Shown piece after piece: positions 7,086-15,629 of a stretch of 52,693 nucleotides of DNA. Made by a program: the position numbers and the translations under genes. Position 1 is the first letter of the stretch. Each line of letters starts with the position of its first letter. Location: assembly GCA_902779445.1 (NCBI GenBank), contig CACZBM010000015.1, forward strand, positions 1 through 52,693, read 5' to 3'. Origin of the DNA: an uncultured Lachnospiraceae bacterium (GTDB lineage: Bacteria > Bacillota > Clostridia > Lachnospirales > Lachnospiraceae). A model generated the notes under the pieces. That model saw only the letters and a program-made list of their open reading frames with translations, was not told the origin of the DNA and ran no database searches.

Positions 7086-8263
7086 AGACTGTCTGCCAGG
7101 TTTAACGCTCTTTCTACTACAACATCCGAATTAAAGTGCTGCCATTCTCCCCATCGACCGAGACCAATGATATTATGGGCTTTCATTTCGGAGAGTATTT
7201 CATTCATTGTTTCATTCTTTCCTATGGTATTCAAAGGATAAGCATATTCATTGATAAAATGAGGACGGGCACTTTCTCTATATCGTGTGAGATTTGTCTC
7301 TGTCCAGTATCCCTTTGAATTACCGCAGAAATTGTGTCTTACGAGTATTCTGTGATATGCCTTGTCAGGATCCGGATAGTAGATCCACTGGGCGCCAGTA
7401 TCCAGATTCTCGCTATAGTATTCAGTAACAATGGAACTATATTTTAGAGTAGATATTTTTTCTGCAATATCACTCTTGATTCCTTTTATTTCTTTGAATC
7501 CTGTCCATGGGGCAGTGTTTATTATGCAGTCAGCACTGTATTCACCGTTAACAGTCTTTTTTTCTATGTCCAGCTCACTAACGGAAATACCGGTCTTTAT
7601 CCTGTCTCCAAGACTTTCCTGCATGCGAAGCCACACTTCGCCGTATCCATACTTTTTAGGATAAAGGAATTCAGCGTGTCCGGGCTGCTTTGCGTATGCC
7701 TTGTACTCCAGACAGCTCCTTAAAGTATCTTCAAAAGATACATCGGGAAGCTTTTCAAGCCAGTAAGTCCCGAGGGAATCCAGGTCTTCGCCGAACATTT
7801 TCCTGTTATAAGGAAGCATGTAGTCTTCAGCTATCCTGGTGCCAAGCTTCCAGAAGATCCAGTCGGTAAATTTCTCCGGCATGGGTTTACCGGAAACACA
7901 GCCTGCTTCAGCGATAGCCTTCAGGTATTCTATCTGGGAATCGATATCTAGCATCCAGATATTGGCTTCTATGGGGCTTCCTATTATCTGACCCTTAAGG
8001 TCGATCCTGGAGTCCCGGTCAAAACGGTCCCATTCGTCCCGGGGCATGTATTTGAACAGAAATTCGTCAACTGCAGGACGTCTGGTGTCCAGAAAATGTC
8101 CGCCGCCAATATCAAATGCCGTACCGTCCACATCTTCGCTTCGGCAGAGCCCCCCTGCCCCGGCTTCTTTTTCTATTAACAGAAAATCGGTAATTCCGCG
8201 TTCTTTAAGCCTGCAAGCCACCGTAAGTCCGGCAGGACCTGCTCCTATAATTAGATATTTCAT
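7082..8263 (-). CDS. FAD-dependent amine-oxidase/protoporphyrinogen-oxidase-like protein
   Basis: A predicted flavoprotein of 393 residues with an N-terminal dinucleotide-binding fold (G7-x-G9-x-x-G12 in IIGAGPAG), the GGLC and FDIGGGHF motifs, and a C-terminal GLGRWGEWQ strand typical of the NAD(P)-binding/UDP-galactopyranose-mutase-like FAD family. The ATG at 8263 puts the Rossmann strand at the N-terminus; the frame stays open to 8299, with another ATG at 8272. Neither ATG has a strong ribosome site. Substrate unknown. It is the first gene of the phosphorelay operon and lies divergent from the glycan genes, so a nucleotide-sugar or redox role is possible but unproven. Confidence 0.8.
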   Translation of the reverse strand: MKYLIIGAGPAGLTVACRLKERGITDFLLIEKEAGAGGLCRSEDVDGTAFDIGGGHFLDTRRPAVDEFLFKYMPRDEWDRFDRDSRIDLKGQIIGSPIEANIWMLDIDSQIEYLKAIAEAGCVSGKPMPEKFTDWIFWKLGTRIAEDYMLPYNRKMFGEDLDSLGTYWLEKLPDVSFEDTLRSCLEYKAYAKQPGHAEFLYPKKYGYGEVWLRMQESLGDRIKTGISVSELDIEKKTVNGEYSADCIINTAPWTGFKEIKGIKSDIAEKISTLKYSSIVTEYYSENLDTGAQWIYYPDPDKAYHRILVRHNFCGNSKGYWTETNLTRYRESARPHFINEYAYPLNTIGKNETMNEILSEMKAHNIIGLGRWGEWQHFNSDVVVERALNLADSL

Positions 8264-8340
8264 AGAAACCATTGTATCATTACGTTGGAAAATGCTCAAT
8301 GGTGATGCCCTAAGTTGATATTTTTATAGGGATGCATTAT

Positions 8341-8392
8341 TATAATTAGTCAGCACTTAACGTGTGGGATATTTTCCTTTTATTAGGAGGGA
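8341..8392 (+). promoter_or_regulatory. -10 box and ribosome site of the glycan operon
   Basis: A perfect TATAAT lies at 8341-8346. A TTGATA at 8315-8320 is 20 bases upstream, wider than ideal, so the -35 assignment is weak. A strong AGGAGGG ribosome site precedes the epimerase ATG at 8396. Confidence 0.5.
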
Positions 8393-8395
8393 ATA

Positions 8396-9337
8396 ATGAA
8401 GGTACTGGTACTTGGCGGAACCGGAATGGTCGGTTCCCATTTCATGAACAGTTATAAAAGCGAAGGGGCAGAGACCTATGGCCTCGCCAGAAATTCTGCA
8501 TCAAGCAGGATGGCGGCCATTCAGGATGACTCGATCATAAGATGCGACATTCTGGAAAGAGATGCCCTTATGAAGGTTATGAAGGATCTTAAGCCGGATG
8601 TGGTCATTCATATGGCGGCACAGGCTTTTAACGGGGATTCCTGGAATCTGGAATATGTGACCCATCAGACGAATTATATTGGAACACTTAATGTTCTTTA
8701 CTGCGTGAGAGAGGCCGTGCCGGAAGCAAAGGTGCTTCTCGCGTGCTCCAGTGCAGAGTACGGCAATATAAAAGAAGAGGATTGTCCGCTAAAGGAAGAG
8801 AGGCTTTTACTGCCGCACACTCCTTACGGTGTTTCAAAAGCCGGGGTGGAGAATCTGGGAAGGCAGTATGCCCTGAATTACGGGATGAAGGTATTCCTGC
8901 CCAGGATGTTCATTCACGTCGGAACCGGCCATCCTCCGGCTACCGCTATTCAGAATTTTGCAAGGCAGCTTGCCCTTATTAAGGCAGGAAAGCTCCCGCC
9001 TGAGATACATGTGGGAAATCTCACAACCTACAGGGATTATATTGATGTGAGGGACGGAGTAAGCGCCATGAGACTGCTCTTAGATAAGGGTAATCCGGGA
9101 GAGCCTTATAATATCTGTAACGGAGAAGCTGTTCAGATCAGAGAGATACTGGATATGCTGGTCGAGATATCCGGAACCAACGCGGAAGTCATTTCCGATA
9201 AGAAGCTCTTCCGTGTGGCCGATGAGCCGCTCCTCCTTGGAGATGATACGAAGATAAAGGCTCTGGGATATAAGAGAAAGTATTCAATGCAGCAGACCTT
9301 AGAGGATGTATACCACGATTGGGAGTCGAGGATTTAG
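8396..9337 (+). CDS. NAD-dependent nucleotide-sugar epimerase/dehydratase (SDR family)
   Basis: A 313-residue extended short-chain dehydrogenase. The glycine-rich NAD motif is G7-x-x-G10-x-x-G13 (GGTGMVG), and the catalytic Tyr144-x-x-x-Lys148 (YGVSK) is preceded by the CSSAEYG serine strand. Length and motifs fit the GDP-mannose 4,6-dehydratase / GDP-4-keto-6-deoxymannose reductase branch, but the exact substrate cannot be read. It opens a four-gene plus-strand group with two glycosyltransferases and an L,D-transpeptidase, suggesting a surface-glycan sugar donor. Confidence 0.88.
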   Translation: MKVLVLGGTGMVGSHFMNSYKSEGAETYGLARNSASSRMAAIQDDSIIRCDILERDALMKVMKDLKPDVVIHMAAQAFNGDSWNLEYVTHQTNYIGTLNVLYCVREAVPEAKVLLACSSAEYGNIKEEDCPLKEERLLLPHTPYGVSKAGVENLGRQYALNYGMKVFLPRMFIHVGTGHPPATAIQNFARQLALIKAGKLPPEIHVGNLTTYRDYIDVRDGVSAMRLLLDKGNPGEPYNICNGEAVQIREILDMLVEISGTNAEVISDKKLFRVADEPLLLGDDTKIKALGYKRKYSMQQTLEDVYHDWESRI

Positions 9338-9338
9338 G

Positions 9339-10076
9339 ATGCCGTCTGAATTTAAAAACGTTACGATCCTTCTGCCTGCCATGGATGAGACATACTCACT
9401 AAAGCAGACCGTGGATGTGATCGCGGGAACAAATGTAAAAGAGGATATAGCTGAGTTCATCCTGCTTCTCTGTGACAGGACTACGGCCGAGACAAGAGCG
9501 GTTGCGGAGGAACTGGTCGAAAGATATAAAGACAGGATCCCGATATATATACACAATCAGGACCTGCCGTTTGTCGGAGGTGCCATTAGAGAGGGAATAA
9601 ACCTTGCTAAAGGATCCCATGTTGTTATGATGTCTTCCGATCTGGAGACGGATCCCCATGTTATAAAAGAGTTTGTCCGTCTTGCAAAAAAACATCCAAA
9701 TCGGATCATCACCGCCACCAGATGGAAAAAGGGCGGAGGATTCGAGCATTATAATAAGATAAAGCTCGTATGTAATCTGATATTTGAAAGGGCGATCGGC
9801 CTGTTCTATTTTACCGGGCTTTCTGATCTTACTTATGCATACAGGATCTTTCCTACGGATCTGATGCAGAATATAAGATGGGAGGAGCTCCGGCACCCGT
9901 TTTTCCTTGAAACAGCACTTAAGCCTTTGAGGCTCGGAGTTAAGTTTATAGAGATACCCGCGCATTGGGCAGCCAGGACGGAAGGAGAATCCCAGAATTC
10001 CTTCTTTGCTAATTTTAAATATTTCAGAACCGCGTGGCATAACAGATTCCTGAAAAAAGAACAGATACTTAAATAA
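9339..10076 (+). CDS. Family 2 glycosyltransferase
   Basis: A 245-residue soluble GT-A enzyme. The N-terminal strand VTILLPAMDE starts the nucleotide-binding fold. The metal/donor site is likely SSDLETD at residues 99-105, and a GGGFEHYNK loop and RTEGESQN follow. It resembles polyprenyl-phosphate sugar transferases but lacks a C-terminal membrane pair. An upstream in-frame codon at 9306 lies inside the epimerase gene, so the ATG at 9339, one base after that gene's stop, is preferred. It overlaps the next gene by one base. Confidence 0.88.
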   Translation: MPSEFKNVTILLPAMDETYSLKQTVDVIAGTNVKEDIAEFILLLCDRTTAETRAVAEELVERYKDRIPIYIHNQDLPFVGGAIREGINLAKGSHVVMMSSDLETDPHVIKEFVRLAKKHPNRIITATRWKKGGGFEHYNKIKLVCNLIFERAIGLFYFTGLSDLTYAYRIFPTDLMQNIRWEELRHPFFLETALKPLRLGVKFIEIPAHWAARTEGESQNSFFANFKYFRTAWHNRFLKKEQILK

Positions 10077-11680
10077 TGAATAAAAAAATATCATTTAGCA
10101 ACGATCTGGACAGATGGCGGTTATTTACCACCATCGGTTTCATTCTAATAGTGATCGCTCTTGCCTGGCAGTCTGATGATGCATATCACGGTTATGTGAT
10201 GTCCAGAAACCTGGCAGACGGACATGGGCTTGTTTACAATGTGGGCGAGAGGGCAACCTCCAGTACCTGCCCACTGTTTACACTTATAATAGCCCTGTTT
10301 TATTTTGTGACAAGAGAGATGTATTTCACATCCCTTTTTGTTTGTACCGCTTTTTCTGCTATTGCATACATTATTCTTGTGTATAAGCTGTGCAGGACAA
10401 AAGAGCAGGTGATCATTAGTTTTATCACTTTAAGCGGCAGCCAGGCATTTATCAGTTACACGACTTCCGGTCTGGAAAACAGCCTGCTTTTCTGTTTAAG
10501 TGCGGTGTTTCTGATGCTCATTGATAAACGGGATTCATTTGACGGGAAGACCATGTTTTTCCTCGCACTGACGATCTCGCTCCTGGCAATGGCCAGAATG
10601 GATTCGGTCCTTATATTTGTGCCGGTCATTGTCTGGATCTATCTGTTTAAGAGAGAGAGGGTTTCTTTTATAAAAGCGGTAGGGATCGGCATTTTGGGCC
10701 TGCTTCCTTTTATACTGTGGGAGGTATTCGCTACATTTTACTTTGGATTTCCCTTTCCGAATCCGGCATATGTAAAGCTTGGCACATCCATTGCCCTGTC
10801 GGAATATATAAAGAGGGGAATACTTTACACCGTTTATACGGCTCTTTACGATACAGTGGTCGTGGCAGTACCGGCGGTTGCGGTTATCCTGGTGCTGCTT
10901 TCAAAGAAGCTAAAGTACATTCTCACGGCTGCGGGGATCGTGCTGTATGGAGTATATATCATCCGGATCGGCGGAGACTTCATGATGGGAAGACATTTTA
11001 CCAACATGTTTTTCATTTCAACCGCTCTTGTCATCATGATGATAAATGATACATCACTCGATATTAAGAAGATTCCTTTGATGAGGAGTGCATTTTACGC
11101 AACAGCTTTTATTTCAGTCATTTTTGCAGCTACGTTCGGACGGACTAACGGATCCCAGTATCTGTCCGGTCATAAATACAGTTCGCAGATCTCGGACGAA
11201 AGAGAGTATTATTACGGGACCACAGGTCTGTATAACAATGTGGTTTCCCTTATAAAAACAGGAAAACTGTGCATTCCCGATACCTGGAATAATGATGCCC
11301 CTGAGGATTTAAGATCCAGAGGATATATAGGAGGTATCATCGATAACGCAGCGGGGATCCTGGTATATTACAATCCGGATCTTTATCTTAATGATACTTA
11401 TTCCCTCGGAGACCCGTTCCTTTCAAAGCTTCCCGCGGAATATACTCCAAACTGGAGGGTGGGACACTTAAGGAGAGAGGTTCCGCATGGATACAGAGCG
11501 AGCATCTGGTTTGATGAGAACAGGATCGATGATGATGATCTTTATGAGTATTATGATAAGATCAGACTGATCACAAGAGGAGGTCTCTTTGAAAAAGACC
11601 GGATCAAGACGATAATAGATATGAACATGGGTAAATACAATTATTTAATAGAGAGATACGAGCAGAGGAGAAAGAGTTAA
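10076..11680 (+). CDS. Polytopic GT-C type glycosyltransferase
   Basis: A 534-residue protein with roughly ten hydrophobic helices and a polar C-terminal third. A conserved acidic pair Asp34-Asp35 sits in the first extracytoplasmic loop (SDDAYHGYV). It is followed by an RNLADGHGLVYNVGER stretch close to that of arabinofuranosyltransferase-like GT-C enzymes, which use polyprenyl-phosphate sugars on the outer membrane face. The preceding GT2 could make that lipid-linked donor (inference). The polymer built is unknown. Confidence 0.82.
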   Translation: MNKKISFSNDLDRWRLFTTIGFILIVIALAWQSDDAYHGYVMSRNLADGHGLVYNVGERATSSTCPLFTLIIALFYFVTREMYFTSLFVCTAFSAIAYIILVYKLCRTKEQVIISFITLSGSQAFISYTTSGLENSLLFCLSAVFLMLIDKRDSFDGKTMFFLALTISLLAMARMDSVLIFVPVIVWIYLFKRERVSFIKAVGIGILGLLPFILWEVFATFYFGFPFPNPAYVKLGTSIALSEYIKRGILYTVYTALYDTVVVAVPAVAVILVLLSKKLKYILTAAGIVLYGVYIIRIGGDFMMGRHFTNMFFISTALVIMMINDTSLDIKKIPLMRSAFYATAFISVIFAATFGRTNGSQYLSGHKYSSQISDEREYYYGTTGLYNNVVSLIKTGKLCIPDTWNNDAPEDLRSRGYIGGIIDNAAGILVYYNPDLYLNDTYSLGDPFLSKLPAEYTPNWRVGHLRREVPHGYRASIWFDENRIDDDDLYEYYDKIRLITRGGLFEKDRIKTIIDMNMGKYNYLIERYEQRRKS

Positions 11681-13216
11681 ATGCGAAGGAGAAGGGGCGG
11701 ATCAGGCGGAAGTATCGCCGCAAAAATCATAATATGCCTTTTAGCTGTGCTCGTGATCGTGTATCTGGCAGGGGCATTCTATTTCATAAGCCATTTTATG
11801 CCGAATACAACCATTAATGATCTGGACGTTTCCGGCATGACTGAAGAGCAGGCTGAGAAGCAGCTTACAGATGAAGTCAGGAAGTATGTCCTTAACGTTA
11901 TCGGAAGAGAGGATACCGGCGGGAGCATCGCAGCGGAAGATATAGGATTAAAACCGGTATTCAACGGGATCATCGGGGAATTTCTGGATGATGAGAATCC
12001 CCTTACCTGGCCGGCATCGTTGTTTAAGGATTCTGAGTTTACCAGTGAAAATGTTGTTGACTATGACAGAAATGAGCTGCATGCAGCATTGAGTGCACTT
12101 GGGATCTTTTCCGATGGAAGGGCTCCGAAGGATGCCTATTTAAGCGAATACAGTCCGGAAACCGGTTATTCTGTCGTAGCAGAGGATTCGGGGACAGCGC
12201 TCATACGTGAAAAGACCGAGGCGGCCGCAGAAAATGCTGTGGAGTCCCTCACCAGGGAACTGGATCTGGAAAAAGAGGAGTGCTACCTTGCACCGGAAAT
12301 ATTTCAGGATGATGCTACTCTTAATGAGCTGAAGGATAATTTAAATAAATTTGTGTGTGTTAAGCTTACCATTGACTATGGCGACACCAGTGAAGTTGTG
12401 GACGGAGACCTCATAGGACAATGGCTTACGGTCGACGGAACGAGCGTCACCATGGATGATTCAAAGGTAAAGGAATACGTGGATTATCTTGCGAAAAACC
12501 ACGATACTTTCGGGATAGGAAGAGAGTTTACCACTACAGACGGAAAGACCATAACTGTAAGAGGCGGAAACTACGGATGGTGGACGGACCGGCCGAATAC
12601 CACAACTGCTCTCACAGAAGCGATCTACAATGGAGAGAGCGGTGAATTTACACCGGTTTATTTCTCTGAAGCGGTAGTTCACGGAGAGAGTGACATAGGT
12701 AATGATTATGTGGAGATAGATCTGGATAACCAGCACGTATACGTATATAAAGAGGGTAAATGCGTGGTTGAAAGCGACTGTGTATCCGGTAAGGTCGCCA
12801 ACGGAAACTTTACTCCCGACGGAACATACGCCATTACCTATAAGGAGAGGGACGCAGAGCTCGTAGGCGAGAACTACACTTCTCCCGTAAGCTACTGGAT
12901 GCCTTTTAACGGAAATATCGGTATGCACGATGCCACCTGGAGAAATAAGTTCGGAGGGAGTATCTATCTCACCGAAGGTTCCCATGGATGTATAAACCTG
13001 CCGAAATCCAAGGCGGCAGAGATATTTGATAATGTGTCAAAGGGAGAACCGGTTATTGTGTATGGTGGAAAACAGTCCACTCCTGCAGAAAAACCTCCGG
13101 AACAGCCCGATGTGACACAACTTACTGATGAGCAGCAACAGGCTTTACTGCAGCTTATACTGCAGCAGCAGGCTGATGCGATGGACGGACAGATAAATGA
13201 AGGCGGAGGCCAGTGA
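11681..13216 (+). CDS. L,D-transpeptidase with PG-binding domain (YkuD family)
   Basis: A 511-residue envelope enzyme with a basic N-terminus, a single membrane helix at about 14-35, then PG_binding_4-type repeats. A YkuD domain follows, with catalytic Cys437 in EGSHGCINLP and the paired MHDATW histidine upstream. It would form 3-3 cross-links in, or attach groups to, peptidoglycan outside the cell. The tail is rich in Gln (residues ~480-505). The ATG follows the glycosyltransferase stop directly, so it is co-transcribed with the glycan genes, and the lysine decarboxylase-like gene follows 9 bases later. Confidence 0.93.
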   Translation: MRRRRGGSGGSIAAKIIICLLAVLVIVYLAGAFYFISHFMPNTTINDLDVSGMTEEQAEKQLTDEVRKYVLNVIGREDTGGSIAAEDIGLKPVFNGIIGEFLDDENPLTWPASLFKDSEFTSENVVDYDRNELHAALSALGIFSDGRAPKDAYLSEYSPETGYSVVAEDSGTALIREKTEAAAENAVESLTRELDLEKEECYLAPEIFQDDATLNELKDNLNKFVCVKLTIDYGDTSEVVDGDLIGQWLTVDGTSVTMDDSKVKEYVDYLAKNHDTFGIGREFTTTDGKTITVRGGNYGWWTDRPNTTTALTEAIYNGESGEFTPVYFSEAVVHGESDIGNDYVEIDLDNQHVYVYKEGKCVVESDCVSGKVANGNFTPDGTYAITYKERDAELVGENYTSPVSYWMPFNGNIGMHDATWRNKFGGSIYLTEGSHGCINLPKSKAAEIFDNVSKGEPVIVYGGKQSTPAEKPPEQPDVTQLTDEQQQALLQLILQQQADAMDGQINEGGGQ

Positions 13217-13225
13217 GGTTAAGCC

Positions 13226-14596
13226 GTGTATGAAGAGCTCAAAGCACTTTCAAAGTCTGATATGTACCCTTTCCATATGCCCGGCCATAAGCGCAGAATG
13301 CCGGGATCAGAGGTGTTTGACTCCTATGGTATAGACATTACGGAGATAGACGGCTTTGACGATATGCATGATCCGAGGGGTCTTATAAAAGATCTGAATA
13401 AAAGGTTGTGCAGCCGCTTTGGAGGAGAAGAGGCGCTTATCCTTGTAAATGGTTCTACGGCAGGGGTGCTGGCTGCGATCTCATCAACGGTTTCCCATGG
13501 CGGAAAAATCCTGATCGCCAGGAACAGCCATAAGAGTGCCTATAATGCAATAGAGCTCAGGGGGCTTAAGTCCTGTTTCATATACCCGGAACTCATAGAG
13601 GAGTACTGCTTAAGCGGAGGTATAGATCCCGACAAAGTGGAGGCAGCTCTTAAAGAGGATAATGAGATCGAGGCGGTATTTATTACCTCTCCCACATACG
13701 AAGGAGTGGTTTCGGATATTGCAGAGATATCTAAGATATGTCATTCCCGTGGGATATCGCTTATTGTTGACAGTGCTCACGGCGCTCATGCCGGATTATA
13801 TGAACCCTTTGCTTCGGAATATGGATTGAGAGATGCCGCAGCGGACGGCGCGGATATAGTTATTGAAAGTCTTCATAAGACTTTACCCTGTTTTACCCAG
13901 ACCGCAATGGTCATACTTAACAGCGGATACATTGATCTTAACAGATTCAGGAAGTACTATTCGGTCTATCAGACATCCAGCCCCTCCTACATATTTATGG
14001 CGGGAGCAGACAAAATGCTGACCCTCCTTGATAATGAGGGAGAGGAACGCTTCCGGCTTTTATATAGCAGACTTCAGAAATTCAGGGATTGCCTGAGAGA
14101 CTGTAAAAAGATCAGGTGTATAGGGCCTGAATTTACCGGATCATACGGAGTAAAGGGATTTGATCCCACAAAGATCCTGCTTACGGCTGAGGGGATCACG
14201 GGCAGTGATCTATATAGTATACTTATGGAAAAGTATCATCTTCAGCCGGAAATGGCAGCGGGAGACTACCTGCTCCTTATGACATCCATAATGGATGATG
14301 AAGATGGTTTCAGGCGGCTTACGGAAGCAGTGGAAGATCTCATACGTAACGGGTTCCCTGGCAGGGATGATATCAGCGGGAGGCCGTCAGACAGAGCTGT
14401 AATGGTTAATATCGCCGGAGACGGCATTGTGGATATCCGGAATGCGGAGGGCAAAAAATCAGACAGTTTTATTTATGCCTATCCCCCGGGAATTCCGATC
14501 ATTGCTCCGGGAGAGATATTTACAAAAGATATAGTGGAAGATATCAGACACCGGATCCAGAAGGGACTGGCCCTCAAAGGGCTTGTAGAGGAATGA
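13226..14596 (+). CDS. yaaO: Orn/Lys/Arg decarboxylase family PLP enzyme (YaaO-like)
   Basis: A 456-residue fold-type I PLP enzyme with the N-terminal PFHMPGHKR signature of this family. The cofactor-binding segment is VDSAHGAHAG, and the Schiff-base lysine is Lys218 in SLHKTLP. It is shorter than inducible decarboxylases and lacks a wing domain, like Bacillus YaaO and SpeA. It starts at GTG. The position matches yaaO in Bacillus, directly before the nucleotide kinase, yaaR, holB and ricT. The decarboxylation substrate (Lys or Arg) cannot be decided from sequence. Confidence 0.88.
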   Translation: MYEELKALSKSDMYPFHMPGHKRRMPGSEVFDSYGIDITEIDGFDDMHDPRGLIKDLNKRLCSRFGGEEALILVNGSTAGVLAAISSTVSHGGKILIARNSHKSAYNAIELRGLKSCFIYPELIEEYCLSGGIDPDKVEAALKEDNEIEAVFITSPTYEGVVSDIAEISKICHSRGISLIVDSAHGAHAGLYEPFASEYGLRDAAADGADIVIESLHKTLPCFTQTAMVILNSGYIDLNRFRKYYSVYQTSSPSYIFMAGADKMLTLLDNEGEERFRLLYSRLQKFRDCLRDCKKIRCIGPEFTGSYGVKGFDPTKILLTAEGITGSDLYSILMEKYHLQPEMAAGDYLLLMTSIMDDEDGFRRLTEAVEDLIRNGFPGRDDISGRPSDRAVMVNIAGDGIVDIRNAEGKKSDSFIYAYPPGIPIIAPGEIFTKDIVEDIRHRIQKGLALKGLVEE

Positions 14597-15168
14597 ACCG
14601 TATTTTCGTATTAATGGGAAAAAGCTCATCGGGAAAAGACAGTATTTTCCGGGAGCTCATGAAGATGTATGACGGCAGGATTAAGACAATAGTGCCGTAT
14701 ACTACCAGACCCATGAGGGACGGTGAAGAAAACGGCGATGAGTACGTGTTCACTGATGATAAGGAATTTGAGAGATTAAGATCCACAGGGAAGATAATAG
14801 AGGAGAGAAGCTATAACACGATCCAGGGGTTGTGGCGGTATTTCACGGTAAATGACGGAAGCTTTGACGACGACACGGATGTGATGATAATAGGTACTAT
14901 AGATACCTATCTTTCCATCAGCCGTTTCTTCGGGGACAAAAAAACGGTCATTCCCATCTACATCGAGTGCGATGACGGGGAGAGGCTCATAAGAGCGGTC
15001 AATCGTGAGAAGAAAAGACAGGAACCCCAGTATAAGGAACTATGCAGGCGTTTTCTTTCGGATGACGAGGATTTTTCAGAGGAAAACCTGAAAAAGGCCG
15101 GGATCGAAAAGAGTTTTTTCAATGATGACCTGATGCGCTGCGTGAAGGAAATTGCGGAGAGCTTGTAA
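14593..15168 (+). CDS. Guanylate-kinase-like nucleotide kinase
   Basis: A 191-residue P-loop kinase. Walker A is GKSSSGKDS (9-17), and the GMP-binding style motif TTRPMRDGEENGDEYVF follows, as in guanylate kinases. The usual YGT loop after it is replaced by a QGLWRYF segment, so it is diverged and may not be the housekeeping Gmk. It overlaps yaaO by ATGA and precedes yaaR by 2 bases. Bacillus has thymidylate kinase (tmk) at this locus, so a related kinase appears to have taken its position. Confidence 0.8.
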   Translation: MNRIFVLMGKSSSGKDSIFRELMKMYDGRIKTIVPYTTRPMRDGEENGDEYVFTDDKEFERLRSTGKIIEERSYNTIQGLWRYFTVNDGSFDDDTDVMIIGTIDTYLSISRFFGDKKTVIPIYIECDDGERLIRAVNREKKRQEPQYKELCRRFLSDDEDFSEENLKKAGIEKSFFNDDLMRCVKEIAESL

Positions 15169-15170
15169 TT

Positions 15171-15611
15171 ATGGATATTAAGGTTAATCAGGCCCAGCAG
15201 GTGGCACAGACAGAAGCAGCCAAGCCGGCGGAACAGTCGTCGGAGGCTTTTCGTTTTGCCTTAATGAGCAATATCGAAGAAGCTGACCTGCAGGAACGCC
15301 TTACCAACATGATGAATGAGATCACCATGCAGGGCAGCCGGATAAAGAAGAAAAAAGATATCGGCGATATGAGGAAGTACCGCAGCCTTATAAAGGACTT
15401 CATGAATGAGATAGTCAACAGATCCCATAAATTTTCCAGAGAAAACTTCTTAGACAGAAGGGGAAGACACAGGGTTTACGGCATAATAAAGCTTATTGAC
15501 GAAAATCTGGACAGTCTGGCTGAGGAACTCTTAAAAGACGAGAGCGATAACCTGACGATTTTAAACAAGATAGGTGAAATAGAGGGATTATTGATAGACA
15601 TCCTCACCTGA
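15171..15611 (+). CDS. yaaR: YaaR family protein (DUF327)
   Basis: A 146-residue helical protein matching YaaR: a disordered Gln/Ala-rich N-terminus, then long charged helices with the conserved KFSREN and RRGRHRVYGIIKLIDENLD segments. Its biochemical role is not established in any organism I know. It lies between the kinase and holB, exactly as in Bacillus. Confidence 0.88.
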   Translation: MDIKVNQAQQVAQTEAAKPAEQSSEAFRFALMSNIEEADLQERLTNMMNEITMQGSRIKKKKDIGDMRKYRSLIKDFMNEIVNRSHKFSRENFLDRRGRHRVYGIIKLIDENLDSLAEELLKDESDNLTILNKIGEIEGLLIDILT

Positions 15612-15629
15612 GCCCGGGAATAATGAAAA

